Assembly (NCBI RefSeq): GCF_036241575.1
Contig: NZ_CP108455.1
Coordinates: forward strand, 868,001-932,000
Origin: Streptomyces sp. NBC_01267
GTDB lineage: Bacteria > Actinomycetota > Actinomycetes > Streptomycetales > Streptomycetaceae
Direction of reading: 5' to 3'
Length of the DNA stretch: 64,000 nucleotides
Part shown: one piece after another, positions 15,300 to 23,791 of the stretch
Layout: each line of letters starts with the position of its first letter
How positions within the stretch are numbered: the stretch's first letter is position 1
Made by a program: the position numbers and the translations under genes
The notes under the pieces: model-generated
Databases searched by the model: none
What the model saw: only the letters and a program-made list of their open reading frames with translations
Told to the model about the DNA's origin: nothing

Positions 15300-16634
15300 A
15301 TGACCGAAGTGCTCCTGCTCATCGTGGCGCTGCTGCTCTCCCTGGCCTGCGGAGCCTTCGTCGCGGCGGAGTTCTCGCTGACGACGGTCGAGCGCAGCGA
15401 GCTCGAACAGGCCGTGGACCGAGGTGAGCGGGGCGCCGCGAGCGCGTTGCGGGCCGTGCGCGGGCTCACCTTTCAGCTCTCCGGCGCGCAGCTCGGCATC
15501 ACGGTCACCAATCTGGTCATCGGCATGCTCGCCGAGCCTTCGATCGGGAAGCTGATCCGCGGGCCGGCCGAATCGCTCGGTCTCTCCTCCGGCGCGGCCT
15601 CCTCCGTGGGCCTGGTCATCGGCACCGCACTCTCCACCGTCTTCCTGATGGTCGTCGGCGAACTGGTACCCAAGAACTGGGCGATCTCCTCACCGCTGGC
15701 CGTGGCCAAGGTGGTGGCGACCCCGCAGCGGTACTTCAGTGCCGTCTTCCGCCCACTGATCAGCCACCTCAACAACACGGCCAACCGGCTGCTGCGCAGA
15801 CTCGGCATGGAACCGGCGGAGGAGCTGGCCTCCGCCCGCTCCCCGCAGGAGCTGGTCGCGCTGGCCCGGCACTCGGCGAAGGCGGGCGCCCTGGAGGCGG
15901 ACACCGCCGAACTGTTCGTCCGCACGCTCAACCTGGCGGACCTGACCGCCGAGAACGTGATGACCCCGCGGGTCCAGGTGATGGCGCTCGATCTGCAGGC
16001 GACGGCCGAGGACGTCGCGAACGCCACGAGGGCGACCGGCCTCTCCCGCTTTCCCGTCTACCGCGGCGGCCTCGACCAGATCGTGGGCGTCGTCGACATC
16101 AAGGACGTACTGGCCCTTTCCGCGGAGCGCAGGAACCGGTATCCCGTCTCCCAGCTGCTGCGCGAGCCGCTGCTCGTACCGGAGACGCTCACGGTGGACC
16201 GGCTGCTCGACCGGATGTACGGCAAGCGCACCATGGCCGTGGTGATCGACGAGTACGGGGGCACCGCGGGCGTCGTGACCCTGGAGGACATCGTCGAAGA
16301 GGTCGTCGGGGAAGTACGCGACGAGCACGATCCGCACGAGACACCCGATCTCGCGGGCGCCGGTGAGGACGCGGAGGGCAGGCCGGTCTACTCGGTCGAC
16401 GGGGCCGCGCGCACCGATCAGCTGGAGTCCATCGGCCTGCGGGCCCCGGAAGGGCCGTACGAGACGCTCGCCGGTCTGGTCGCCACCGTGCTGGGGCGCA
16501 TCCCGGCCGAGGGCGACACCATCGAGCTGGGTGGCTGGCGGATCGACGTGGTGGACGCGACGGGGCGGCGCGCCGCACGTCTGCTGCTGCACGCGCCGGT
16601 TCCCGGCAGTGAGGAAGAGGAGGCGGACCGATGA
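15300..16634 (+). CDS. CNNM/CorC-type membrane protein with CBS pair (hemolysin C family)
   Basis: A 444-aa protein with a DUF21/CNNM transmembrane part (about residues 1-190, opening with LLLIVALLLSLACGAFVAAE), a CBS pair (about 205-335, with VMTPRVQVMAL and GTAGVVTLEDIVEEVVG) and a C-terminal CorC_HlyC domain (about 345-435). The family is linked to Mg2+ and other divalent cation efflux, although older annotation says hemolysin. GGAGGTG precedes the ATG at 15300. The next gene is a shorter homologue overlapping by 4 nt (ATGA), so the two proteins are probably made together and may form a heteromer. Confidence 0.9.
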   Translation: MTEVLLLIVALLLSLACGAFVAAEFSLTTVERSELEQAVDRGERGAASALRAVRGLTFQLSGAQLGITVTNLVIGMLAEPSIGKLIRGPAESLGLSSGAASSVGLVIGTALSTVFLMVVGELVPKNWAISSPLAVAKVVATPQRYFSAVFRPLISHLNNTANRLLRRLGMEPAEELASARSPQELVALARHSAKAGALEADTAELFVRTLNLADLTAENVMTPRVQVMALDLQATAEDVANATRATGLSRFPVYRGGLDQIVGVVDIKDVLALSAERRNRYPVSQLLREPLLVPETLTVDRLLDRMYGKRTMAVVIDEYGGTAGVVTLEDIVEEVVGEVRDEHDPHETPDLAGAGEDAEGRPVYSVDGAARTDQLESIGLRAPEGPYETLAGLVATVLGRIPAEGDTIELGGWRIDVVDATGRRAARLLLHAPVPGSEEEEADR

Positions 16635-17665
16635 CCGCTCTGCAGTTGTTCATCGGCCTGTTGACGCTGGTCGTCAACGCCTTCTTCGTGGGCGGGGAAT
16701 TCGCGCTGATCTCGGTACGGCGCAGCCAGATCGAACCCGCCGCGGAAGAGGGCGACCGGCGGGCTCGGAGCGTGCTCTGGGGGCTGGAGCATCTGTCGGC
16801 GCTGATGGCGGCGGCGCAGTTGGGCATCACGCTCTGCACGCTGGTGCTCGGCGTGGTCGCCGAACCGGCCATCGCTCATCTCCTGGAGCCGCTGTTCCAC
16901 GGGGTCGGGATGCCGGACGGGCTGATCCACCCCATCTCCTTCGTCATCGCGCTCACCGTGGCGACGTATCTGCACATGCTCTTCGGCGAGATGGTCCCGA
17001 AGAACATCGCCCTGGCCGGGCCGGTCCGTACCGCGTTGCTGCTCGGACCGCCGCTGGTGACGCTGGCGCGTGCGCTGCGACCGGTGATCTTCGCCATCAA
17101 CTCTTTCGCCAACGCGCTGCTCAAGCTGTTGCACGTCGAGGCGAAGAGCGAGGTCGCCGCGACCTTCACGGATGACGAACTGGCCCGTCTGGTCACCGAC
17201 GCGTCGGCTGCGGGCCTGCTCGACCACCGGGCCGGTGAGCGGCTGCACGACGCACTGGAACTGGGCCGCAGGCCGGTGCGCGACGTGATCGTGCCGCTGG
17301 AGCAGGTGGTGTACGCGCGCCTAGGCACGACGCCGGAGAAGCTGGAGCAGTTGTCGTCCGAGTCCGGTTTCTCGCGCTTTCCCGTGGTGGACGACGACCG
17401 GCGGATCCTGGGCTATCTGCATGTCAAGGACGCGCTGGACGCCCTGCCACGCGACCTTCCGTTCACGGTCGCCGCGATGCGGGCGATCGCCCGGGTGCGG
17501 GCCTCCAGCCCGCTCGACGACGTACTGACCGCGATGCGCCGCAGCCGTACGCACCTGGCCGCCGTGATGGGCGACGACGGCACGCTCACCGGCCTGGTGA
17601 CGATGGAGGACGTCCTGCGGGAACTGGTCGGGCCACCGACCGCACCGGCCGGACCCGGCGGTTGA
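16631..17665 (+). CDS. second CNNM/CBS membrane protein, without CorC domain
   Basis: A 344-aa homologue of the preceding protein. The DUF21 membrane part (NAFFVGGEFALISVRRSQIE, then ITLCTLVLGVVAEPAIA and FGEMVPKNIAL) is followed by a CBS pair (RPVRDVIVPLEQVVYA to GLVTMEDVLRELVG). Unlike its partner it stops right after the CBS pair and lacks the CorC_HlyC domain. It starts at the ATGA overlap with the upstream gene, which implies coupled translation. Pairs of long and short members are frequent in actinobacteria; a joint role in divalent cation transport is inferred from the family. Confidence 0.9.
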   Translation: MTALQLFIGLLTLVVNAFFVGGEFALISVRRSQIEPAAEEGDRRARSVLWGLEHLSALMAAAQLGITLCTLVLGVVAEPAIAHLLEPLFHGVGMPDGLIHPISFVIALTVATYLHMLFGEMVPKNIALAGPVRTALLLGPPLVTLARALRPVIFAINSFANALLKLLHVEAKSEVAATFTDDELARLVTDASAAGLLDHRAGERLHDALELGRRPVRDVIVPLEQVVYARLGTTPEKLEQLSSESGFSRFPVVDDDRRILGYLHVKDALDALPRDLPFTVAAMRAIARVRASSPLDDVLTAMRRSRTHLAAVMGDDGTLTGLVTMEDVLRELVGPPTAPAGPGG

Positions 17666-17723
17666 GGGAAGGCCGGTCCGGGACGGGCCGGGTGCCGCAC
17701 CACCGCGATACGATCTCCCCGCC

Positions 17724-18566
17724 ATGAAACCGAATGCCCCTTACACCAGTCTGGTCGCGGTCGGCGACTCCTTCACCGAGGGAATGTCGGACGGCCTTCC
17801 CGACGGTTCGTACCGCGGCTGGGCGGACCTGCTCGCCGCGCGCCTGGCCACCCGGACCTCCGGGTTCCGTTACGCGAATCTCGCCGTACGCGGAAAGCTC
17901 ATCGGCCAGATCACCGACGAGCAGACCGCCGCCGCGGCGGCCCTACGGCCCGACGTCGTGACGCTCGTCGGCGGTCTCAACGACGCGCTGCGCCCCAAGT
18001 GCGACATGGGCATGGTGCGGGGACGGCTGGAGGAGGCCGTCGGACGGCTGGCGCCCGTGTGCGGGCAACTGGTGCTGATGCGCAGTCCCGGCCGCAACGG
18101 CCCGGTGATGGAACGCTTCCGGCCGCGCATGGAGGAGCTGTTCACCTTCATCGACAAGCTGGCCGCGGAGTACGGCGCACTGACGGTCGATCTGTACGGC
18201 GCTCCGGTGCTCGGGGACCCGCGGCTGTGGGGCGTCGACCGGCTGCATCTGACGGCAGAGGGGCACCGCCGGGTCGCGGAGGCGGTGTGGCAGGCCCTGG
18301 GGCTGGAGGCGGAGGACGACTGGCAGGCACTGCTGCCTCCGCCGGTTCCTGCTTCCTGGGCTTCGCGGCGGGTCAGCGATGCGCGGTTCGCGCGCGAGCA
18401 CCTGCTGCCGTGGATCGGCCGCCGCCTGACCGGGCGGTCGTCCGGTGACGGGCGCACGGGTGCGCAGTTCAGCCCCGAGCGGGGGAAGGCGTTCTGGATC
18501 ACTCCGGTGAACGCGGACGACCCCGGTCCGGTCACCGGGTGGCGCCGTCTCGACGAGGCACCTTAG
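17724..18566 (+). CDS. SGNH/GDSL hydrolase family protein
   Basis: A 280-aa esterase/lipase-like protein. Block I GDSFTEG (14-20) has the nucleophile Ser16, block III GGLND is at 83-87, and the Asp172/His175 pair sits in VDRLHLTAEGH. There is no signal peptide, so it is probably cytoplasmic, which differs from secreted SGNH lipases. The C-terminal 80 residues (ARFAREHLLPWIGRRLTGR) are basic and family-specific. The substrate is unknown. The gene ends just before three copies of a 17-bp repeat. Confidence 0.86.
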   Translation: MKPNAPYTSLVAVGDSFTEGMSDGLPDGSYRGWADLLAARLATRTSGFRYANLAVRGKLIGQITDEQTAAAAALRPDVVTLVGGLNDALRPKCDMGMVRGRLEEAVGRLAPVCGQLVLMRSPGRNGPVMERFRPRMEELFTFIDKLAAEYGALTVDLYGAPVLGDPRLWGVDRLHLTAEGHRRVAEAVWQALGLEAEDDWQALLPPPVPASWASRRVSDARFAREHLLPWIGRRLTGRSSGDGRTGAQFSPERGKAFWITPVNADDPGPVTGWRRLDEAP

Positions 18567-18574
18567 GACCTCGT

Positions 18575-18634
18575 CCGGTCGTGCTGTCGGTGCAGTCGGT
18601 CCGGTCGTGCTGTCGGTCCGGTCACGCTGTCGGT
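18575..18634. repeat. three copies of a 17-bp direct repeat
   Basis: CCGGTCGTGCTGTCGGT occurs at 18575-18591 and 18601-18617, and a variant with CAC for CGT at 18618-18634. They lie 8-70 nt after the SGNH stop and 70 nt from the end of the DNA ligase gene. Their function is unknown. Confidence 0.75.
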
Positions 18635-18705
18635 GCTTGCCTGCCCTGTCGGTCCCGGGCCCGGCAGAGATCGGCCGGCCAGGCCCCGGTCCGGCGGTGC
18701 GGGGC

Positions 18706-20241
18706 TCACAGGGAGTCGGGGGCCAGAGCCCGGACCGTGGCGAGGGTGTCGGCCTCGGCCGGGCTCTTGTCCGGCCGGTAGCGGAGTACGCGGGCGAACC
18801 GCAGGGCCAGACCGGCCGGGTAGCGCGGACTCCGCTGGAGTCCGTCGAACGCGACCTCCACCACCAGTTCGGGCCGGACATGTACGACGTAGGCGTCGCG
18901 ACTCTCCTCGCGGTCCAGCAGTTCCCGGGTCTGCCAGGTGAGCAGTTCGTCGGTGAGTCCCTTGAAGGTCTTGCCGAGCATCACCCATGGTGCGGGATCC
19001 GACTTCTCGCCGCGCGCCGCCAGGTGAAGGTTGCTCAGCCGGCCCCGGCGCCTGCCGTGGCCCCACTCGGCCGCGGTGACCACCAGGTCCAGGGTGTGCC
19101 GCGGTTTGACCTTGATCCACCCGGCTCCGCGCCGCCCGGCCGCGTACGGCGCTTCGGGGGCCTTCACCACCACTCCCTCCTGCCCGTGCGCCAGAGCCGC
19201 GTCGAAGAAGCGCTCGGCGTCGGCGGCGTCCTCGGTCACGATGCGCGGAACGCGCAGTTCCGCGGGTACCAGGCCGGTGAGCGTGTCCCAGCGGGTTCGC
19301 GCGGGCAGATCGATCAGGTCCTTGCCGTCGCGGTGCAGCAGGTCGAAGAAGTAGACGTGCAGCGGCACCTCGGCTCTGAGCCGCTCCGGGTCCTGCCGCG
19401 AGGCGGCGCGCGCCGCCGTGACCTGGAAGGGGAGGGGACGCCCGTCAGGCCCCACGGCGACGGCCTCGCCGTCGAGCACGGCGGACCGCACCGGCAGCCC
19501 CGCTGCCGCCTCGACCACTTCGGGGACACGGGACGTGATGTCGTCCAGGCTCCGGGTGAACACCGACACGTCGTCGCCGTTCCTGTGCACTTGCACCCGG
19601 ATACCGTCCAGCTTCCACTCCAGGGCGGCGGGGCTGATCCGGTCCAGGGCCGTGGCCACATCGGGGGCCGCCACGGCGAGCATCGGCCGCACCGGCCGCC
19701 CGATCTCCAGGCCGAACGCCCGCAGGGCTTCCTTCCCGCCCGACATGGCCGCTTCGGCAACGGCGCGCGCGGAACCGCGGAACATCAGCGCCCGGCGCAC
19801 ATCCGCCGAGGCGACTCCGGCGGCCTTCGCCACCGCGTCCGCCACTACGGCGTCGAGCGCCCCCTGCCGCAACTCACCGACGAGAACGGCACCGAGGAAG
19901 GCCTGCTCCTGCGCGGTGGCCCTGCCGAACAGTTCCGCCAGCAGCGTCCGCCGTTCGCCCTGCGAGCCAGGGCCGTGCACGGCAGCGAGCGCGGTCAGCG
20001 CGTCCTGCGTCTCCACCACACCCAGGGACGGTGCGGGTGCGGGCTGCGGCAGCTCCCGCAGGGCGGCCGGTCCCACACCGATCCTCATGCGCCGGGATTC
20101 GCCGGAGAGCAGCGCGACCGCCACAGGCAGTACCTCCGGTGCCAGACTCCGCAGGTAGTCCGCCAGCAGAGAGATCTTCGCGTTTCTGGCCGCTTCCGCG
20201 CCCACGGCACGAGAGGTTTCGGCGAGTTCATGAAGCAGCAC
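18706..20241 (-). CDS. ligB: ATP-dependent DNA ligase (LigB type)
   Basis: A 511-aa ATP-dependent ligase of the actinobacterial LigB type, which seals nicks through a ligase-AMP step. The N-terminal DNA-binding domain covers about residues 1-180. The nucleotidyl-transfer domain has the AMP-accepting Lys210 in EWKLDGIRVQVHR, then FTRSLDDIT, GEAVAV and EGVVVK, and WIKVKP is motif V. The OB-fold ends with QRSPRYPAGLALRFARV. It is a repair-linked, non-essential enzyme beside the NAD-dependent LigA in these bacteria. It lies downstream of the alkB-like gene on the same strand across 170 nt that holds a 9-bp repeat array. Confidence 0.92.
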   Translation of the reverse strand: MLLHELAETSRAVGAEAARNAKISLLADYLRSLAPEVLPVAVALLSGESRRMRIGVGPAALRELPQPAPAPSLGVVETQDALTALAAVHGPGSQGERRTLLAELFGRATAQEQAFLGAVLVGELRQGALDAVVADAVAKAAGVASADVRRALMFRGSARAVAEAAMSGGKEALRAFGLEIGRPVRPMLAVAAPDVATALDRISPAALEWKLDGIRVQVHRNGDDVSVFTRSLDDITSRVPEVVEAAAGLPVRSAVLDGEAVAVGPDGRPLPFQVTAARAASRQDPERLRAEVPLHVYFFDLLHRDGKDLIDLPARTRWDTLTGLVPAELRVPRIVTEDAADAERFFDAALAHGQEGVVVKAPEAPYAAGRRGAGWIKVKPRHTLDLVVTAAEWGHGRRRGRLSNLHLAARGEKSDPAPWVMLGKTFKGLTDELLTWQTRELLDREESRDAYVVHVRPELVVEVAFDGLQRSPRYPAGLALRFARVLRYRPDKSPAEADTLATVRALAPDSL

Positions 20242-20351
20242 GGCTGGGACTCCGGGTGGTCGCTCGACGGTGGCCGATCCGTACCCGTTTTCCGCGCGGG
20301 TGTCCCGGTCCCTTCCGCCACATTGCGATGCTCCCGGTGCGTTCCGGGGAC

Positions 20352-20405
20352 TTCATCGGCTTCATGGACTTCGTCGGCTGCGTGGGCTACGTCGGCTATG
20401 TCGGC
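20352..20405. repeat. 9-bp tandem repeat array
   Basis: Six tandem 9-mers of the form TWYGTCGGC/TTCATCGGC (20352-20405) lie between the ligase and the AlkB-like gene. On the plus strand they would encode repeated F/Y-V-G, but with no ribosome site and no gene around it. Probably non-coding slippage DNA. Confidence 0.65.
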
Positions 20406-20411
20406 TTCCGG

Positions 20412-21044
20412 TCAGAGGACACCGTGCGGACGGAACTGCACACTGATACGCGGCCCCACCGGTCGCGCCGTCTTCAGAATCGCGTGCTCCCAGGTGCGCT
20501 GGCAGCTTCCGCCCATCACGATGAGGTCGCCGTGTCCGAGCGGCGTCCTCACGCTTTCCGGGCCGCCACCTCCCCGTGGCCGCAACACCAGATTCCGGGG
20601 CGCTCCCAGCGAGAGGATCGCCACCATGGTGTCCTGGCTGCCTCCCCTGCCGATGGTGTCCCCGTGCCAGGCGACACCGTCCCGCCCGTCCCGGTAGAAA
20701 CACAGTCCGGCCGTGGTGAACGGTTCACCGAGCTCCTCCGCGTAGTGCGCGCCGAGCGCCGCGCGCGCCTCGTCGAGACTCGGGTGCGGCAACGGGGCGT
20801 GGGCGGCGAAGAACGACAGCAACCGTGGCACCTCCACCACCCGCTCGTACATGACGCGCCGCTCGGCGCGCCATTCGACGTCGCGAGCCAGCACATCGAA
20901 GAGCGCGTCCGCGCCGACGAGCCACTGGGGCAGCACATCGATCCAGGCGCCCCGTCCCAGGTCGCAGCGGCGCAGCCCGTCCAGCGGGCGAAGGGTGATC
21001 GCGTCGTCCTGGTCGAACAGGGAACTCTGCAGGTGGACAGCCAT
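20412..21044 (-). CDS. AlkB-like 2-oxoglutarate/Fe(II) DNA dealkylase
   Basis: A 210-aa dioxygenase of the AlkB group, which removes alkyl groups from bases in DNA or RNA by oxidation. The iron ligands are His127 and Asp129 in WHGDTI and His187 in WEHAI. The 2-oxoglutarate Arg residues are in RISVQFR. The N terminus carries the AlkB-typical W/Y-rich region with VMYERVVEVPR. It has a perfect LexA-type site 15 nt upstream of its ATG, so it is probably damage-inducible, and its neighbours include a DNA ligase and a mismatch glycosylase. Confidence 0.9.
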   Translation of the reverse strand: MAVHLQSSLFDQDDAITLRPLDGLRRCDLGRGAWIDVLPQWLVGADALFDVLARDVEWRAERRVMYERVVEVPRLLSFFAAHAPLPHPSLDEARAALGAHYAEELGEPFTTAGLCFYRDGRDGVAWHGDTIGRGGSQDTMVAILSLGAPRNLVLRPRGGGGPESVRTPLGHGDLIVMGGSCQRTWEHAILKTARPVGPRISVQFRPHGVL

Positions 21045-21058
21045 ACACTCATCCTAAG

Positions 21059-21072
21059 CGAACACTTGTTCG
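21059..21072. promoter_or_regulatory. LexA (SOS) box
   Basis: CGAAC-ACTT-GTTCG is a perfect inverted repeat and matches the actinobacterial SOS box (C)GAAC-N4-GTTC(G). It ends 14 nt from the AlkB-like start codon and is about 90 nt before purB on the other strand. LexA repression of the AlkB-like gene is the natural reading. Confidence 0.8.
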
Positions 21073-21160
21073 TATGCCATGACGGATGATTCCACTCGTA
21101 GCAAGCCACAAAGAGCACCGGGGCGCTGGCCTGCAGAAACCGCCAGTAGAATCACTTCAC

Positions 21161-22594
21161 GTGACTGCAAAGCCTCGCATCCCCAACGTCCTGGCCGGCC
21201 GCTACGCCTCCACGGAGCTCGCCGTCCTCTGGTCCCCCGAGCAGAAGGTGAAGCTGGAGCGCCAGCTGTGGCTCGCCGTGCTGCGTGCCCAGAAGGACCT
21301 CGGGATCGAGGTGCCCGATGCGGCCGTCGCCGACTACGAGCGGGTGCTCGACCAGGTCGATCTGGCCTCGATCGCCGAGCGGGAGAAAGTCACCCGGCAC
21401 GACGTCAAGGCACGCATCGAGGAGTTCAACGCCCTCGCCGGCCATGAGCAGGTCCACAAGGGCATGACGTCGCGGGACCTCACCGAGAACGTCGAGCAGC
21501 TTCAGATCCGGCTCTCGCTGGAGCTGATGCGCGACCGGACAGTGGCCGTGCTCGCACGCCTCGGCAAGCTGGCCGGTGAACAGGCCGAGCTGGTGATGGC
21601 CGGGCGTTCACACAACGTGGCCGCGCAGGCGACGACGCTGGGCAAGCGGTTCGCGACGACGGCGGACGAGCTCCTGGTGGCTTACGGGCGCCTGGAGGAC
21701 CTGTTGGGCCGCTACCCGCTGCGCGGGATCAAGGGCCCGGTCGGTACCGCCCAGGACATGCTCGACCTGCTGGGCGGGGACGAGTCCAAGCTGGCCGATC
21801 TCGAACAGCGGATCGCGGGGCACCTCGGCTTCGCTCACGCCTTCACCTCGGTCGGCCAGGTCTACCCCCGTTCGCTCGACTACGACGTGGTGACCGCGCT
21901 GGTGCAGTTGGCCGGTGCTCCGTCCTCGCTGGCGAAGACCATCCGGCTGATGGCCGGGCACGAGCTCGTCACCGAAGGTTTCAAGCCGGGGCAGGTCGGC
22001 TCGTCCGCGATGCCGCACAAGATGAACACCCGCTCCTGCGAGCGCGTCAACGGCCTGATGGTGATTCTCCGCGGCTACGCCTCGATGACCGGTGAGCTGG
22101 CCGGTGACCAGTGGAACGAGGGCGACGTCTCGTGCTCGGTCGTACGCAGGGTCGCTCTGCCCGATGCCTTCTTCGCGTTCGACGGCCTGCTGGAGACGTT
22201 CCTGACGGTGCTCGACGAATTCGGCGTGTTCCCCGCCGTCGTCGCCCGCGAGCTGGACCGCTACCTGCCGTTCCTCGCCACCACGAAGGTGCTGATGGCC
22301 GCGGTACGGGCCGGAGTCGGCCGGGAAGCGGCGCACGAGGTCATCAAGGAGCACGCGGTCGCCTCCGCGCTCGCGATGCGTGAGCAGGGAGCCGAGCGCA
22401 ACGAGCTGCTGGACAAACTGGCGGCCGACGAGCGGATGCCGCTCGACCGCGCTCAGCTGGACGCGCTGATGGCCGACAAGCTCTCCTTCACCGGCGCGGC
22501 GGGCGCGCAGGTGAGCGCGGTGATCTCCCGGATCGAGGAGATCACCAAGCAGCACCCGGAAGCCGCCGCCTACACGCCGGGCTCGATCCTCTGA
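21161..22594 (+). CDS. purB: adenylosuccinate lyase
   Basis: A 477-aa fumarase/aspartase-superfamily enzyme that acts twice in purine synthesis, splitting SAICAR and adenylosuccinate with release of fumarate. The signature GSSAMPHKMN is intact, as are the TSRDLTENVEQ and AGRSHNVAAQATT substrate motifs. The GTG at 21161 is the likely start (VTAKPRIPNVLAGRYAS is the usual N terminus). Length is normal. It is divergent from the AlkB-like gene and is followed 8 nt later by a mug-type gene. Confidence 0.95.
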   Translation: MTAKPRIPNVLAGRYASTELAVLWSPEQKVKLERQLWLAVLRAQKDLGIEVPDAAVADYERVLDQVDLASIAEREKVTRHDVKARIEEFNALAGHEQVHKGMTSRDLTENVEQLQIRLSLELMRDRTVAVLARLGKLAGEQAELVMAGRSHNVAAQATTLGKRFATTADELLVAYGRLEDLLGRYPLRGIKGPVGTAQDMLDLLGGDESKLADLEQRIAGHLGFAHAFTSVGQVYPRSLDYDVVTALVQLAGAPSSLAKTIRLMAGHELVTEGFKPGQVGSSAMPHKMNTRSCERVNGLMVILRGYASMTGELAGDQWNEGDVSCSVVRRVALPDAFFAFDGLLETFLTVLDEFGVFPAVVARELDRYLPFLATTKVLMAAVRAGVGREAAHEVIKEHAVASALAMREQGAERNELLDKLAADERMPLDRAQLDALMADKLSFTGAAGAQVSAVISRIEEITKQHPEAAAYTPGSIL

Positions 22595-22602
22595 TCATCG
22601 GC

Positions 22603-23151
22603 ATGAAGCCCGAAGAACTCGAAGCCGCCCGCGACCGCCTCGTTCCCGATGTGGTCGCGGAGGGCTTGAGTGTGCTCTTCTGCGGCATCAACCCCGGGCT
22701 CATGACGGCTGCGACGGGCCACCACTTCGCCCGGCCCGGCAACCGCTTCTGGCCGGTACTCCACCTGTCGGGCTTCACTCCCCGCCTGCTGGCCCCCTCC
22801 GAGCAGCGGGAGCTGCTGACGTACGGCCTCGGCATCACGAACGTGGTGGCACGGGCCTCGGCTCGGGCCGATGAGCTGAGCGCCGACGAGTACCGCGAGG
22901 GCGGGCGGGCTCTGACTGCGAAGGTGCAGAAGCTGCGACCGCGGTGGCTCGCCGTCGTGGGTGTCACCGCATACCGCACGGCTTTCGGCGACCTCAAGGC
23001 CCGGATCGGACCGCAGACACGGACGATCGGTTCCACCCGGATCTGGGCCCTGCCCAACCCCAGTGGACTCAACGCCCACTGGACCGCGCAGACCATGGCG
23101 GAGGAGTACGGCCGGTTGCGTACGGCCGTGGAGAGCGAGGCCGGGTCCTGA
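22603..23151 (+). CDS. G/U mismatch-specific DNA glycosylase (Mug/TDG)
   Basis: A 182-aa uracil-DNA-glycosylase superfamily protein of the MUG/TDG type. The active-site motif GINPG (28-32) is the Mug form, with Asn30 as the key residue, and the second motif is NPSGLNAHW (152-160). It would remove U or T mispaired with G, or ethenocytosine. It begins 8 nt after purB, so it is probably on the same transcript. Together with ligB and the AlkB-like gene nearby it forms a repair cluster. Confidence 0.9.
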   Translation: MKPEELEAARDRLVPDVVAEGLSVLFCGINPGLMTAATGHHFARPGNRFWPVLHLSGFTPRLLAPSEQRELLTYGLGITNVVARASARADELSADEYREGGRALTAKVQKLRPRWLAVVGVTAYRTAFGDLKARIGPQTRTIGSTRIWALPNPSGLNAHWTAQTMAEEYGRLRTAVESEAGS

Positions 23152-23286
23152 ACCAGGTGACGGGTCGCTCCGCTGTCACTCCCGTGCCGCTCGCCCGTTG
23201 TCCCTTGCTTGCCGTCTCCTGCCTGCTGTCTTCCGCCGGCCCTCTCTTGCCACGTACCGATCGGTTCCGCCCATGTCGACCACATC

Positions 23287-23724
23287 TCAGGGCGGATCGA
23301 TCTCGGTGACCGTAGCGATCAACTGAAATTGCAGCTCCTGGTCCCACTGGCCGACGCCGAGAGCGACCCATCGCTCCTCCACCTTCCAGAGATGGAGGTA
23401 CGGCGTGGTGCCGCACAGCTCGCTCCAGGGTTCGGGGATGTCTTCCCCCTCCGTTTGCCGGCTCAGCACACTCCAGAGGCTGAACATCTGCGACGCGCCC
23501 CAGCGTTCATCGAGTGCGATGGCCAGTGACTCGCACTCCGCTTCGTACTGGTCCTCCACTTCCGGGCGACGGGTGCCGTCGTCGTCCCAGAAGTCCTCAC
23601 TCGTGCACAGCGCCACCACGTGGTACCCGGGCCCGCTGGTGCCCGTCTCCGATCTGCCGTGCCGAGGTGGAAACGGACGGGCCCGCAACAGGTCGATGGC
23701 GGCAAGGTACTGGGCGGTGGTCAT
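23287..23724 (-). CDS. hypothetical protein (145 aa)
   Basis: A soluble 145-aa protein rich in Trp and acidic residues (EDFWDDDGTRRPEVEDQYEA, then ALDERWGASQMFSLWSVL and LHLWKVEERWVALGVGQWD). I recognise no named domain. The alternation of Trp-bearing strands near the C terminus suggests a compact alpha/beta fold. The ATG at 23724 is preferred; a longer version from 23802 would overlap the end of the ABC permease frame. It lies downstream of the ABC transporter genes on the same strand and may be co-transcribed with them, without evidence that it acts with them. Confidence 0.6.
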   Translation of the reverse strand: MTTAQYLAAIDLLRARPFPPRHGRSETGTSGPGYHVVALCTSEDFWDDDGTRRPEVEDQYEAECESLAIALDERWGASQMFSLWSVLSRQTEGEDIPEPWSELCGTTPYLHLWKVEERWVALGVGQWDQELQFQLIATVTEIDPP

Positions 23725-23791
23725 CACGTCAGTAAACCTGGTACCACTGACAGTTGGCTCACGTAGCGCCTCCTTCGCCCGTGACCTCCGT

